Assembly (NCBI GenBank): GCA_003158175.1
Contig: PMHJ01000034.1
Location: 102,776-166,775 of the forward strand
From: Candidatus Cybelea septentrionalis
GTDB lineage: Bacteria > Vulcanimicrobiota > Vulcanimicrobiia > Vulcanimicrobiales > Vulcanimicrobiaceae
Length of the DNA: 64,000 nt
Direction: 5' to 3'
The notes below the pieces were generated by a model. The model did not search any database. It saw nothing but the letters and a program-made list of their open reading frames with translations, and was not told the origin of the DNA. The first letter of the stretch is position 1. Each line of letters begins with the position of its first letter. The position numbers were made by a program, and so were the translations under genes. Positions 44,105 to 53,172 of this stretch are shown in pieces.

Positions 44105-45345
44105 GGGAGGCGCAGGCCGGGTGTTGCATCGTGGGAGGCGGTCCGGCTGGAATGATGGCCGGACTGCTTTTTGCGCGTGCGGGTATCCGGACCGTTTTGC
44201 TCGAGAAGCACGCGGATTTTCTGCGCGACTTTCGCGGCGACACGATCCATCCGTCGACGCTCGACGTAATGGCGGAGCTCGGCTTCCTCGAAGCATTCTT
44301 GAAACACCCGCATCAAGAGGTCACGACTTTAGCGGGTAACCTCGGCGACCAGGTCGTTACCGTCGCGGATTTTACGCATCTACCGACGCGCTGCAAGTTC
44401 GTTGCTTTTATGCCGCAATGGGACTTTCTCAACTTCCTTGCAGACGAAGCCAAGCGCTTCGGGACTTTGGATCTTCGAATGCAGGCAAGCGCCAAGGAGT
44501 TGTTATGGGAGGGCGGACGCGTTGCCGGCGTGCGCGCCCAGACTGCGGAGGGCACGCTGGAAATCCGCGCCGATCTCACGATTGCCGCAGACGGGCGCGA
44601 ATCGGTAGTTCGTAAGGAAGCCGGCCTGGAAGTCGTGGAGCTCGGCGCTCCGATGGACGTGCTGTGGCTGCGGCTGACCAAGCGCTCCGACGATCCCCAC
44701 GAAACGTTCGGTTACATTCGAGACGGACGCATTATGGCGCTGATCGACCGCGGGGAGTATTGGCAGTGTGCGTACGTCATCCCGAAGGGAACCCTCGCTC
44801 AGTTGCGAGAGCGCGGTTTGGGTGAGTTTCGCCGGCAGATCGGCGAGATCGTGCCCTTTCTGACCGATCGAGCCGACGAGTTGCGGACTTGGGACGACGT
44901 CAAGCTCTTGACGGTCCGCGTGAATCGCTTGCGGCGCTGGTACCGTCCGGGGCTGCTCTGCATCGGTGATGCCGCGCACGCTATGTCGCCGATCGGCGGT
45001 GTCGGAATCAATCTCGCGATTCAAGACGCGATAGCAGCATCGAACATCCTCGCTCCCAAGATACTCGACGGCACGCTTTCGATTCGCGATCTACGCGCCG
45101 TTCAGCGACGGCGCGAAATGGCGGCCAAACTAACGCAAGCGCTGCAGCTCTTCATTCAGAGCAAGGTCATCGGGAAGGTCCTCGTAAATGGACGCGCGCC
45201 GTTGCTGGGCCGTTTACCGGGTCTGCTGCGGTGGCTCCCGTTCTTGCCGCGTATTCCCGGGCATCTCGTGGGTTTGGGTTTCCGTCCCGAACACGTTAGC
45301 ACCAGCCCGCGGTCATTTGGGGCGAGAGACGCAAATGGGACGTGA
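44101..45345 (+). CDS. FAD-dependent monooxygenase (UbiH/PHBH fold)
   Basis: 414 aa, GTG start. FAD-binding GxGxxG in CCIVGGGPAGMMAGLLFARA, the DG motif in IAADGRESVVRKEAG, and the second FAD motif GDAAHAMSPIGGVGINLAIQ define the class A flavoprotein monooxygenase family. These hydroxylate aromatic or polyprenyl rings using NAD(P)H and O2. The C-terminal part has hydrophobic stretches (LRWLPFLPRIPGHLVGLG) that could touch the membrane. The substrate is unknown. Confidence 0.88.
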   Translation: MREAQAGCCIVGGGPAGMMAGLLFARAGIRTVLLEKHADFLRDFRGDTIHPSTLDVMAELGFLEAFLKHPHQEVTTLAGNLGDQVVTVADFTHLPTRCKFVAFMPQWDFLNFLADEAKRFGTLDLRMQASAKELLWEGGRVAGVRAQTAEGTLEIRADLTIAADGRESVVRKEAGLEVVELGAPMDVLWLRLTKRSDDPHETFGYIRDGRIMALIDRGEYWQCAYVIPKGTLAQLRERGLGEFRRQIGEIVPFLTDRADELRTWDDVKLLTVRVNRLRRWYRPGLLCIGDAAHAMSPIGGVGINLAIQDAIAASNILAPKILDGTLSIRDLRAVQRRREMAAKLTQALQLFIQSKVIGKVLVNGRAPLLGRLPGLLRWLPFLPRIPGHLVGLGFRPEHVSTSPRSFGARDANGT

Positions 45346-45355
45346 TGATTTGTCC

Positions 45356-45763
45356 TTATTTCAGCACGATGCCGGCTTGTTGAATCTCTTGGTACGGCAA
45401 TAGCCAGACGAGTGACTCATCGTGTAAATCGACGACTTGCACCCTATTGCCGAACGGATCGATGAAGTCGCAACGAAATGGCGGAATGAGTTTGATCCCG
45501 TATTTTGTCGTCAGTTTTTCGCGGACCTCGGCGAGTTGCTTTTCGTCTCGAACCATCAAGCCGAAGTGCCGCGTGCGGTTCGTCTGAGGTTTCGCCACTT
45601 CGAACATTGCAAGAAACTGATGCTCGCCCGCCTTGAAGAAGGCGTCGCCTTCGCCTTCATCGAGTTTCTCGAGATTGAAAACGTCTTGATAGAACTCGAC
45701 AGCCTTCCCTACGTCGTCGACCTCGATGGCGATGTGATTGACTCCATAAACCTTGACGCTCAT
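45356..45763 (-). CDS. VOC-superfamily (glyoxalase-like) protein
   Basis: 135 aa, one vicinal-oxygen-chelate module pair: GVNHIAIEVDDVGKAVEFYQ opens it and supplies the first metal ligand, HFGLMV the second, and IDPFGNRVQVVDL the third region. It could be a glyoxalase, dioxygenase or resistance protein; substrate unknown. Convergent with the monooxygenase gene. Confidence 0.85.
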   Translation of the reverse strand: MSVKVYGVNHIAIEVDDVGKAVEFYQDVFNLEKLDEGEGDAFFKAGEHQFLAMFEVAKPQTNRTRHFGLMVRDEKQLAEVREKLTTKYGIKLIPPFRCDFIDPFGNRVQVVDLHDESLVWLLPYQEIQQAGIVLK

Positions 45764-45827
45764 GCGACTTTCTATCGGGCGCTCGACTTAAATGGTTGCA
45801 GTCAGTTAGGCGTCGAACGCCGCGAGC

Positions 45828-46361
45828 ATGGCACGAGGGGTCGTCCTTGGAGTTGTCGCGACGCTCGTGGTCGCGGGACTGGGAGCGTATCTTGGAGTCG
45901 AGGGCGGGTTGCTGCCGGCCAATGCCGATGGCAAGCCGTCGCGGCTGGAACGCTGGGCGGCACGAACTTCGCTTCGAGCAACGGTGGATCGAGAAGCGCC
46001 CAAGGGCCCCAACCCGCTACCGCTCGACGATGCTAACCTTATCGCCGGAATCAAGCTGTATGCCGTCAACTGCGCCGTTTGCCACGGCGCGTCCGACGGC
46101 AAGCCTTCAAATATTGCGCTCGGCGTCTATCAAAAGCCGCCGCAACTGGTCAAAGATGGCGTCGAAGACGATCCCGAAGGCGTGACCTACTGGAAGGTCG
46201 CGCACGGGATTCGCTTTACGGCCATGCCCGCGTTCGGCAAAGCCCTCGACGACCGACAGCTCTGGCAGCTGACGCTCTTCCTTAAACACATGGACGGCCT
46301 TCCGCCGGCGCCGCAGCGCGTTTGGAAAGCCGTCAACAGCGAGGCGACGAGTTCGAGCTAG
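45828..46361 (+). CDS. Membrane-anchored monohaem cytochrome c
   Basis: 177 aa. An uncleaved N-terminal helix (about 5-22) anchors it, followed by a linker and a class I cytochrome c domain with haem motif CAVCH (about residue 83) and an axial Met in FTAMPAFGKAL. The layout resembles single-haem electron carriers linked to terminal oxidases or dehydrogenases. No partner lies next to it. Its stop overlaps the convergent gene by 4 bp. Confidence 0.88.
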   Translation: MARGVVLGVVATLVVAGLGAYLGVEGGLLPANADGKPSRLERWAARTSLRATVDREAPKGPNPLPLDDANLIAGIKLYAVNCAVCHGASDGKPSNIALGVYQKPPQLVKDGVEDDPEGVTYWKVAHGIRFTAMPAFGKALDDRQLWQLTLFLKHMDGLPPAPQRVWKAVNSEATSSS

Positions 46362-46879
46362 GGCGTTGGGGGCGTCGGGGCCGGCTCGGTAGTCGGCGTG
46401 GCCGTGAAGATGTACTGGTCGTTGGAGGTCGGCTGAGGATTCGCGAACTGATTCTGCATCGTTGCGCCTGAGAGCACGGCGGCGGTCTCCGGATAGACCT
46501 GACCGCTGAAGGTGTCGTCGCTGTTCACCATGCCGACGAGGTGCAGTTTTCCTTCCGGACCGGCGCCCAGCCCGAGATCGATGCTGGAGGGTCCGATGTC
46601 CAGCCACATGTAACTTCCGTCGCGGCCACCCACGACCGGAATGTAGAGCTTGTAAAAGGAAGTGTGATAATAACCCCGGACATTTCCAGCGGGAAAGACC
46701 TGCAGGTCGAGCCTGCCCGTGATCGGGTACTGCGCCCCGTAAAACTGCTTGATGGCCGTCGTGTAATGGAGTTGCGTCGCCGAAGCCGTGGCTTGAGCAG
46801 ACACCGCGCTTTGCGCTCCAAGCAAGGTCGCGCCTACAAGCGCAACGCATTTGACCAGCCGTCCCAAAGACCGTACCAT
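46358..46879 (-). CDS. Secreted hypothetical protein
   Basis: 173 aa with a Sec signal peptide (cleavage after AVSAQA). The mature part is beta-rich (YPITGRLDLQVFPAGNVRGY, YMWLDIGPSSIDLGLG) and ends in a Pro/Thr-rich tail (PTTEPAPTPPTP). No family recognised. It could be a small periplasmic or surface protein. Confidence 0.6.
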   Translation of the reverse strand: MVRSLGRLVKCVALVGATLLGAQSAVSAQATASATQLHYTTAIKQFYGAQYPITGRLDLQVFPAGNVRGYYHTSFYKLYIPVVGGRDGSYMWLDIGPSSIDLGLGAGPEGKLHLVGMVNSDDTFSGQVYPETAAVLSGATMQNQFANPQPTSNDQYIFTATPTTEPAPTPPTP

Positions 46880-46935
46880 TCTGACTCCTCTCGGTTGACC
46901 TTCTCAGGGAGTAGAGCGCTTAGGGCGCCGAGAAC

Positions 46936-47883
46936 GTGACGGACGTGGCACAACCTGCGGAAATTGATCTACGGACTTTCCCGGCGTGGGAACGCCCCGA
47001 CCAGGTCCGCAAAGCTCTCGACCGTCTCCCATCGGGGAGTTCGCTTACCCTCATTACGGAGAACGAACCGCGAGCGTTGTCGGTGCGCATTAGTCAGGAG
47101 CGGCCGGATCGTTTTGTGATCGAGGCGCGCCGCATCGCCAGCCGCATGTGGCATCTGCACTTGACCCCTCGCATGGGCGAAGAGAGCGACCGCAACTCGG
47201 CAGCCCAGCATATAAGCCGCTGCTCTGCCTTTGCCGCACTCGATAGCGAGGTCCGCGAAGAGCTCGTCGCCGCCGTCCTCTGGCAAACCGGCCGGCGCGG
47301 ACAGACCCTCGTTGCCGAGAATGCCGATTGGCCCTTTATTGGAATGGTGACCGAGGGCATCGTCGCGCGTGCCAACGGCGGCGGTCGCGATCGCGAACGC
47401 ATCCTTTATGAAATTTTTCCGTACGAGGTCTTCGGCGTCGCCGAGTATTTCGATCGCGGTCTGAAGATGGCGCGGATCGCGGTCTTCTCGAAATCTGCGC
47501 GCGTTCTCAAACTGCCGTGGGAGGCCGTTTCGCGCGTCGCAGCGCGCTATCCAGGATTGACCAATGCGCTCGGCATCGTTTTGGCGCAGCGGGTTCGCCT
47601 GCTCGCGGACGCGCTCAGCGTGCAAGGATCGCTTCCGATTCTCGGCCGTATCGCCAAGGTGCTGCTTCCGTACGCGATGCACGAGCGCGGCCTCGTGCAG
47701 GCCGCGGCCTCTCTGTCCACCATTACGCAATCGCAGATTGCCGCCGCCGGCGGCACGGTGAAAGAAGTCGCAGCTCGCGCGATCGCCGAGCTCGAGTCTC
47801 GCAACGCGTTACGTCGCGAGCACGGGCATATCCGATACCTCGATCGCGAAGTTCTGTTGGAGCTGATCCGGGACGTCTCTTAA
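46936..47883 (+). CDS. DUF2249-Crp/Fnr fusion transcriptional regulator
   Basis: 315 aa, GTG start. Residues about 8-78 (IDLRTFPAWERPDQVRKALD, later SRMWHLHLTP) are a DUF2249 domain, a small TusA-like fold. Residues about 95-215 are a cyclic-nucleotide-binding-type sensor (RCSAFAALDSEVREELVAAV), and 225-315 a Crp-type helix-turn-helix (ITQSQIAAAGGTVKEVAARA, RDVS end). No cluster-binding cysteines of Fnr type are seen. The DUF2249 part suggests sulfur or redox sensing. Confidence 0.8.
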   Translation: MTDVAQPAEIDLRTFPAWERPDQVRKALDRLPSGSSLTLITENEPRALSVRISQERPDRFVIEARRIASRMWHLHLTPRMGEESDRNSAAQHISRCSAFAALDSEVREELVAAVLWQTGRRGQTLVAENADWPFIGMVTEGIVARANGGGRDRERILYEIFPYEVFGVAEYFDRGLKMARIAVFSKSARVLKLPWEAVSRVAARYPGLTNALGIVLAQRVRLLADALSVQGSLPILGRIAKVLLPYAMHERGLVQAAASLSTITQSQIAAAGGTVKEVAARAIAELESRNALRREHGHIRYLDREVLLELIRDVS

Positions 47884-49166
47884 GCCCGAATCCGATCGAA
47901 ACCAGCGTACGGCCGCAGAACGTCCGGCACCGTAACCGTTCCGTCGCGCTGCTGATAGTTTTCCAGAATCGCGATAAGGGTTCGACCGATCGCCAGAGCC
48001 GAGCCGTTGAGCGTGTGCACGAACTCCGGTTTCGCGCCGGGCTCGCGCCGGAAGCGTATCGAAGCGCGGCGCGCTTGGAAATCGGTGCAGTTGGAACACG
48101 AGCTAATCTCACGATAGGCGTTGCTGCTCGGGACCCAGACCTCAATATCGTAGGTCTTGGCTGCGTTAAAACCGGTATCGCCGGCGCAGAGCGCGACGAC
48201 CCGGTGCGGTAGTTCGAGTTCTGCAAGCAGCTCTTCGGAATCGCGAGTTAACGCCTCGAGTGCTTCGAAGGAGGCTTCGGGCGCCGCCAACCAGACAAGT
48301 TCGACTTTTTCGAACTGATGCTGTCGCATTAGCCCGCGCGAGTCTTTGCCCGCCGCCCCGGCCTCTTTACGAAAACAAGGCGTCTGCGCGACGTACTTCT
48401 GCGGCAGATCTGAGAACTCGAGAATTTCGCCGCCGCGCAGCGCCGTCAGCGGAACTTCCGCTGTTGGAATCATGAAGAGGTCGCCATCGCGATCCTCGAA
48501 CATTGCGTCGGCGAACTTGCTCAACTGCCCGGTCGACCACATCGTCGCACGCGACACGAGCAACGGCGGCGCAATCTCGCGATATCCGCGCTCCTGCGCG
48601 CGGTCGAGGAAGAACGCAGCGAGCGCTCGCGATAGGCGCGCTCCGGCGCCGGCCAAAACGGCGAACCGGCTGCCGGAGAGTTTTGCGGCTCGCGCGAAAT
48701 CCAGAATGCCGAGCTGCTCGCCGATTTCCCAGTGCGGTTTCGCCTCGAAATCGAAAACTCTCGGCGTTCCCCAGCGTCGCAGCTCTTCGTTGGATGATTC
48801 GTCGGTTCCATCGGGGACCGAGTCGTCGAGAAGATTCGGCGTTTGCTCGAGCATCGCTCGCAGCGGCGAGCTTTCGCCCGACGTTGACAGCGCGCGAGCT
48901 CGTTCTTCCGATGCGGCGATCTCCAAGGAGAGCGCATCGATCTTTGGCCGCACTTCGCGCGCCGCGGCGGCTTTGTCGTCGGCGTGGGCGACGGACGCGG
49001 AAAGACGGTTCTTTTCTGCCTTCGCCCTTTCTGTTGCAGTCAGCGCCGAGCGGTACTCCTCGTCGCAGCGCAGAAGCTCGTCGACAATCGACGGATCTGC
49101 CCCGCGCCGAGAGAGTGAGAATCGCACGCGGTCGGGATCGCGTCGAACCAGAGCAATATCGATCAT
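47880..49166 (-). CDS. serS: Seryl-tRNA synthetase
   Basis: 428 aa from the ATG at 49166 (MIDIALVRRDPDRV); an ATG five codons upstream is an alternative. The N-terminal coiled-coil tRNA-binding arm (about 25-105) is present. Class II motifs are visible: motif 2 in TPCFRKEAGAAGKDSRGLMRQHQFEKVE, given here as FRKEAG...QHQFEKVE, and motif 3 in NGSALAIGRTLIAILE. SNCTDFQARR is the family's serine-site block. It charges tRNA-Ser. It overlaps the divergent moeA start by 2 bp. Confidence 0.96.
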   Translation of the reverse strand: MIDIALVRRDPDRVRFSLSRRGADPSIVDELLRCDEEYRSALTATERAKAEKNRLSASVAHADDKAAAAREVRPKIDALSLEIAASEERARALSTSGESSPLRAMLEQTPNLLDDSVPDGTDESSNEELRRWGTPRVFDFEAKPHWEIGEQLGILDFARAAKLSGSRFAVLAGAGARLSRALAAFFLDRAQERGYREIAPPLLVSRATMWSTGQLSKFADAMFEDRDGDLFMIPTAEVPLTALRGGEILEFSDLPQKYVAQTPCFRKEAGAAGKDSRGLMRQHQFEKVELVWLAAPEASFEALEALTRDSEELLAELELPHRVVALCAGDTGFNAAKTYDIEVWVPSSNAYREISSCSNCTDFQARRASIRFRREPGAKPEFVHTLNGSALAIGRTLIAILENYQQRDGTVTVPDVLRPYAGFDRIRA

Positions 49167-50430
49167 GGAGAACCGCGCCATTAACCAGTCCGTAAATCCA
49201 GTCCTACCGACGGTTGGATTTGTGACGGAAACGCTGCTCGCGCCGCAACAGGCGATCGTGGCGTTTTTCGCGCGCGCGCCGCTCGCACCGCCGGGAAACG
49301 AGGTGGTAGCGCTCGACGACGCGTTTGGGCGCGTTCTCGCGCAAAGCGTCGCCGCCGACGACGACTATCCAAATGCGGCGCGCTCGCTGATGGATGGCTT
49401 TGCACTACAGTCGCAATCTGCGCCGGGTGATTTCGAGATCGTCGCCGGCGTCGTGATGGGCGCCGCACCGGAGATCTCCATGAGACCGTCAATGGCGATG
49501 CCGATTCCCACGGGAGGCGTTCTTCCGCCCGGTGCTAATGCAGTCGTGCCGATCGAAGATGCGGCCGTCGACGGAACCCGGCTTCGCGTCGGAACCTCCA
49601 TCGAGGTCGGGGCGAACGTCGTCGAGTGCGGCGCCGATATGCGGCGCGGCGATACGCTGTTGAAGCCCGGGCGCCGCATCCGTGCAGGAGAAGTCGGCGT
49701 TCTCGCCGCCCTCGGCATTACCGACGTTCTTGTCTACCGCCGTCCTACGATCGCCGTGCTGTCGAGCGGCGACGAGCTCGTCGAGCCGCAGACGCGGCCG
49801 CGCCCGGGAGAGATTCGCGACTCGAACCGCTATGCAATCGCGGCTTCACTGCGAGCGATGGGCGCGCTCCCGCGCCACTATCCCACACTGCGCGACGAAG
49901 CGGACACGTTTGAATCGGGGCTCGCGCGCGCGCTCGCGCAGTGCGATGGCATCGTCGTGACCGGTGGATCCTCCGTGGGCGAGCGCGATCGCTTGCCGCA
50001 AGCGGTGGCTCAGATCGCGACGCCCGGCGTGATCGTACATGGTTTGAGAGTCAAGCCCGGCAAGCCGACGCTCTTTGGCGCCGACGGGCGCAAACCGATT
50101 CTGGGCTTGCCCGGAAACCCCACATCGGCGCTATTCATGCTCGAAGCCGTCGTGGCGCCGATCGTCGCGGCACTCACAGGCGCTCCACTGGAGCCGGCGA
50201 CGTTGCAGGCACGCTTGGAAAAACCGGCCACCAGCCGTGCAGGCTGGACGTGGTACGTTCCGGTGAGCCTGCGTCATGATGGAGGAGTACCTCTCGCGCA
50301 TCCTCTTGCTTTACGCTCGTTTTCAGTAAGCTTGGCGGCGCGCGCCGACGGCTACATCGTTATGGACGAGCGTGACGAGGAGTGGCCCGCGGGCACGCTC
50401 GTGACCGTGCATCGTTTTCTAGGAGGCTAA
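49165..50430 (+). CDS. moeA: Molybdopterin molybdenumtransferase MoeA
   Basis: 421 aa from the ATG at 49165 (alternative GTG at 49222). It inserts molybdate into adenylylated molybdopterin. Seen: RSLMDGFAL near the start, PIPTGGVLPPGANAVVPIED, SSGDELV, IRDSNRYAIAASL, VTGGSSVGERDRL and GLPGNPTSALFM, the complete MoeA domain order. The protein serves molybdoenzymes encoded outside the window. Confidence 0.94.
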   Translation: MENRAINQSVNPVLPTVGFVTETLLAPQQAIVAFFARAPLAPPGNEVVALDDAFGRVLAQSVAADDDYPNAARSLMDGFALQSQSAPGDFEIVAGVVMGAAPEISMRPSMAMPIPTGGVLPPGANAVVPIEDAAVDGTRLRVGTSIEVGANVVECGADMRRGDTLLKPGRRIRAGEVGVLAALGITDVLVYRRPTIAVLSSGDELVEPQTRPRPGEIRDSNRYAIAASLRAMGALPRHYPTLRDEADTFESGLARALAQCDGIVVTGGSSVGERDRLPQAVAQIATPGVIVHGLRVKPGKPTLFGADGRKPILGLPGNPTSALFMLEAVVAPIVAALTGAPLEPATLQARLEKPATSRAGWTWYVPVSLRHDGGVPLAHPLALRSFSVSLAARADGYIVMDERDEEWPAGTLVTVHRFLGG

Positions 50431-50439
50431 ATCTCACCC

Positions 50440-51564
50440 GTGATTCGACCGACCCCCGCCGTTGAAGGTCTTCCAGCGACGACGCCGTTTATCGGTCCGG
50501 AGCAGCTGATGCGCGAAACCGGCCGGCGAGAGCTGGTTCGTTTGGGGGCGAACGAGAGCGCGTTCGGACCCTCTCCCGAAGCGGTGGCCGCGATGACCGC
50601 CGAGCTGCCGCGACTCTCCTGGTACGGCGATCCGGAATCGCTCGACCTGCGCGACGCCCTCGCCGAAAAACATGGTTGCGCTCCCTCGCAGATCGTGGTC
50701 GGCGCGGGGATCGACGATCTTATGGGCCTAGCCGTCCGCGCGTTCGTAGCGCCCGGCGAGCCGGCGCTGATGGCGCGCGGAACTTATCCCACTTTTCTGT
50801 ATCACGTCGTGGGTTATGGCGGGACACCGGTTTATGCGTCCTACCGCGACGACGGCCGGCCCGATATCGAGGAACTGACGGCCATCGCGCGACGAGTCCT
50901 TCCGCGCATCGTCTATTTCGCGAATCCGGATAATCCCAGCGGGGTATTCGCATCGCGCGATGAGATGCAGCGTTTCTACGATGCGTTGCCTCACGACAGC
51001 CTATTGCTTCTCGACGAAGCCTATGCCGACTTCGTTGACGATTCCGACCTCTTGCCGCCGGTATTTGAGGATCGGCTCATACGCCTGCGCACGTTTTCAA
51101 AAGCGTACGGAATGGCGGGGGCACGAATCGGCTACGCGTTCTCAACCGAGAGCAATATCCGGACCTTTGCGAAGATTCGCCTGCAGTACGGAATCAACCG
51201 CAACGCGCAGGTCGGCGCGCTCGCATCGCTGCAGGACGATGCGTTCACGGGGTACGTCGTCGCCGAGACCGCCCGTGCCCGTGAGGCCTACTACGGGCTC
51301 GCGCGCGAGCTAGGCGCCCCGTACATCGAGTCGCGAACCAACTTCGTTTGTATCGGCATGGAGAGTCCGCAGCGTGCCACGCGGGTAATGAACGAGCTGC
51401 TCCTGCGCGGCGTCTGGGTGCGCAAGCCCGGCGCGCCCCCGCTCGATTCGTACATTCGCGTGAGCGCGGGAACCGAACCGATGCGACGAGCCTTTGCCCA
51501 GGCATTACGTGCCGTCCTCGCATCTCTCTCGAACGAGCCTGTCCTGAGCACAGTCGAAGGATGA
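50440..51564 (+). CDS. hisC: Histidinol-phosphate aminotransferase family protein
   Basis: 374 aa, GTG start, AGGAGG about 8 nt upstream. Fold-type I PLP enzyme: LGANESAFGPSPEAVAAM is the HisC N-terminal block, the PLP Lys is in RTFSKAYGMAGARIGY, and NPDNPSGVF and LLDEAYADF are the cofactor-binding motifs. It makes histidinol phosphate, or transaminates aromatic amino acids. The last residues (SNEPVLSTVEG) come from a dispersed repeat that forms the 3' end of the gene. Confidence 0.88.
   Translation: MIRPTPAVEGLPATTPFIGPEQLMRETGRRELVRLGANESAFGPSPEAVAAMTAELPRLSWYGDPESLDLRDALAEKHGCAPSQIVVGAGIDDLMGLAVRAFVAPGEPALMARGTYPTFLYHVVGYGGTPVYASYRDDGRPDIEELTAIARRVLPRIVYFANPDNPSGVFASRDEMQRFYDALPHDSLLLLDEAYADFVDDSDLLPPVFEDRLIRLRTFSKAYGMAGARIGYAFSTESNIRTFAKIRLQYGINRNAQVGALASLQDDAFTGYVVAETARAREAYYGLARELGAPYIESRTNFVCIGMESPQRATRVMNELLLRGVWVRKPGAPPLDSYIRVSAGTEPMRRAFAQALRAVLASLSNEPVLSTVEG
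51543..51560 (+). repeat. Dispersed palindromic repeat (CCTGAGC-N3-GTCGAAGG), copy 1
   Basis: CCTGAGCACAGTCGAAGG at the end of hisC and directly before the next ATG. It is the reverse complement, apart from the 3-nt centre, of the repeat at 57654-57673. From memory, this element family (encoding STVEG or DSAQG) is widespread in environmental genomes. Confidence 0.6.
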
Positions 51565-52286
51565 GATATGCGATCGTATCGGACGTTCATGCCAATCTCG
51601 AATCGCTCGAACGGGCGCTCGCGGCGGCACAGCCTTCCGATACTCTCGTTTCGCTCGGTGACGTCGTCGGCTATGGACCCAATCCGAACGAATGCGTGGC
51701 GATTCTGCGCGATCGTTGCCGGCACGCGGTGCTGGGCAATCACGATCTCGCCGCGCTCGACAACTTCGGCGTCGACAGCTTCAACAGCGTCGCGCGCTCG
51801 GCGATCATCTGGACTCAGAGCGTACTCGACGAACCGAGCCGCGCGTGGCTCAACGCGCTTCCCTACGAGCTTCGCTTTCCCGACTTCTTGCTCGTTCACG
51901 GCGCGCCGGTCCGGTATTTCGATTATGTTCTCGACAAAGCGGCCGCCGCGGCGGCGTTCGAACGCACCGACGCGCCGCTGGTCTTCATCGGCCACACTCA
52001 CATCGCGGAGTATTGGACCTGCGACGAGGAAGGCGCCATCGGTCACAAGCACATGCAGCATGGCGGTGAGCTCGAGCTCGAAGCCGGCAAACGGTACATC
52101 GTCGACGTGGGTAGCGTCGGTCAGCCGCGCGACCTTAATCCCGATCCGTCGTTCGTGCTCTACGATTCGGAGCGCCGGCACGTCGAGTGGATCCGCTACA
52201 GCTATGCAATCGACGAGGTGGCACGCAAGATGCATGCGGCCGGTCTGCCATCCTACCTTGCGGAACGATTGGCGTTGGGACGCTAG
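51561..52286 (+). CDS. Metallophosphoesterase (YfcE/diadenosine-tetraphosphatase-like)
   Basis: 241 aa; the ATG overlaps the hisC stop (ATGA). The calcineurin-type metal motifs are all present: SDVHANLESL, GDVVGYGP, GNHD, LVHGAP and GHTHIAEY. Such enzymes hydrolyse phosphodiesters or nucleotide polyphosphates with two metal ions. Substrate unknown. Its ribosome binding site is supplied by the dispersed repeat (GAAGG touching the ATG). Confidence 0.88.
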   Translation: MRYAIVSDVHANLESLERALAAAQPSDTLVSLGDVVGYGPNPNECVAILRDRCRHAVLGNHDLAALDNFGVDSFNSVARSAIIWTQSVLDEPSRAWLNALPYELRFPDFLLVHGAPVRYFDYVLDKAAAAAAFERTDAPLVFIGHTHIAEYWTCDEEGAIGHKHMQHGGELELEAGKRYIVDVGSVGQPRDLNPDPSFVLYDSERRHVEWIRYSYAIDEVARKMHAAGLPSYLAERLALGR

Positions 52287-52738
52287 TGGCCACCAACGAC
52301 GTTCCGTTTGACGATGGGAACTGCTTTGCGTGCGGTCCGAATAATCCCATCGGCATGCACGTGCACTTCGAACGCGCGCAGGACTCCGACGGCGTCCGCG
52401 CTCGCTGTACTTTGGGCCCGCAGTATCAAGGCTGGCGCGGCATCGCCCACGGGGGTATCGTGATGGCACTACTGGATGAGGCGATGGCACACGCGGCCGG
52501 ATTCGCCGGACATCGCGGCGTCACGGCGGCGGTCAACGTGCGCTTTCGCCGGCCGGTTCCAGTCGAAGAGCCGATCGAAGTTCGCGGCCGCGTCGCCTGG
52601 CAACGGCACCGAGTGCTTGGCGTGGAAGCCAGCGTCTTCGATGCCGCCGAGAATTTGCTTGCGCAGGCCGACGGCCGTTTCGTTTCGCGCGGTCGACTGG
52701 ACGCCGCCAACGACCGAGCAAATCCTTTCGCGAAATGA
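52286..52738 (+). CDS. Hotdog-fold thioesterase (PaaI type)
   Basis: 150 aa from a GTG overlapping the previous stop by 1 bp. CFACGPNNPIGMHVHF opens it, GWRGIAHGGIVMALLDEAMA is the hotdog active-site helix, and AAVNVRFRRPVPVEEP the following strand. It probably hydrolyses an acyl-CoA thioester. Its 3' end overlaps smpB by 4 bp. Confidence 0.85.
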   Translation: MATNDVPFDDGNCFACGPNNPIGMHVHFERAQDSDGVRARCTLGPQYQGWRGIAHGGIVMALLDEAMAHAAGFAGHRGVTAAVNVRFRRPVPVEEPIEVRGRVAWQRHRVLGVEASVFDAAENLLAQADGRFVSRGRLDAANDRANPFAK

Positions 52739-53172
52739 TCGTTGAGAATCGCCGGGCCCGCTTCGAATACCACATCCTCGAATCGCTCGAAGCCGGTTTG
52801 GTATTGACCGGAACGGAAGTTAAATCGATGCGTGCGGGCGGGGTCAGTTTGAGTGAAGCCTACGCGCGATTCCGTGACGGCGAGGCGTGGCTGCTTGGAA
52901 TGCATATCCCGCCGTACAAGCAGGGCAGTTTTTCAAATGAGGAACCGAACCGGCCGCGCAAACTGTTGTTACATAAGGAAGAGATTGCGCGGCTGCAGAG
53001 CCGCGTTGGCGAAAAAGGACTCACGATCGTGCCCCTGCGACTCTATTTCACGCGCGGCATCGCCAAAGTCCAACTCGGCGTCGCTCGCGGCAAGAAACTT
53101 TGGGACAAGCGCGCCGACGCAGCCAAGCGCGACGTCGAACGGGAAATCGCCGCACACGTCCGGCGGTCATGA
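52735..53172 (+). CDS. smpB: SsrA-binding protein SmpB
   Basis: 145 aa. Brings tmRNA to stalled ribosomes for trans-translation. Family blocks NRRARFEYHILESLEAGLVL, GTEVKSMRAGGVSLSEAYAR, RKLLLHKEEI and the basic C-terminal tail KLWDKRADAAKRDVERE are all visible. Overlaps neighbours on both sides by 4 bp. The tmRNA gene itself was not seen in the window. Confidence 0.96.
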   Translation: MIVENRRARFEYHILESLEAGLVLTGTEVKSMRAGGVSLSEAYARFRDGEAWLLGMHIPPYKQGSFSNEEPNRPRKLLLHKEEIARLQSRVGEKGLTIVPLRLYFTRGIAKVQLGVARGKKLWDKRADAAKRDVEREIAAHVRRS

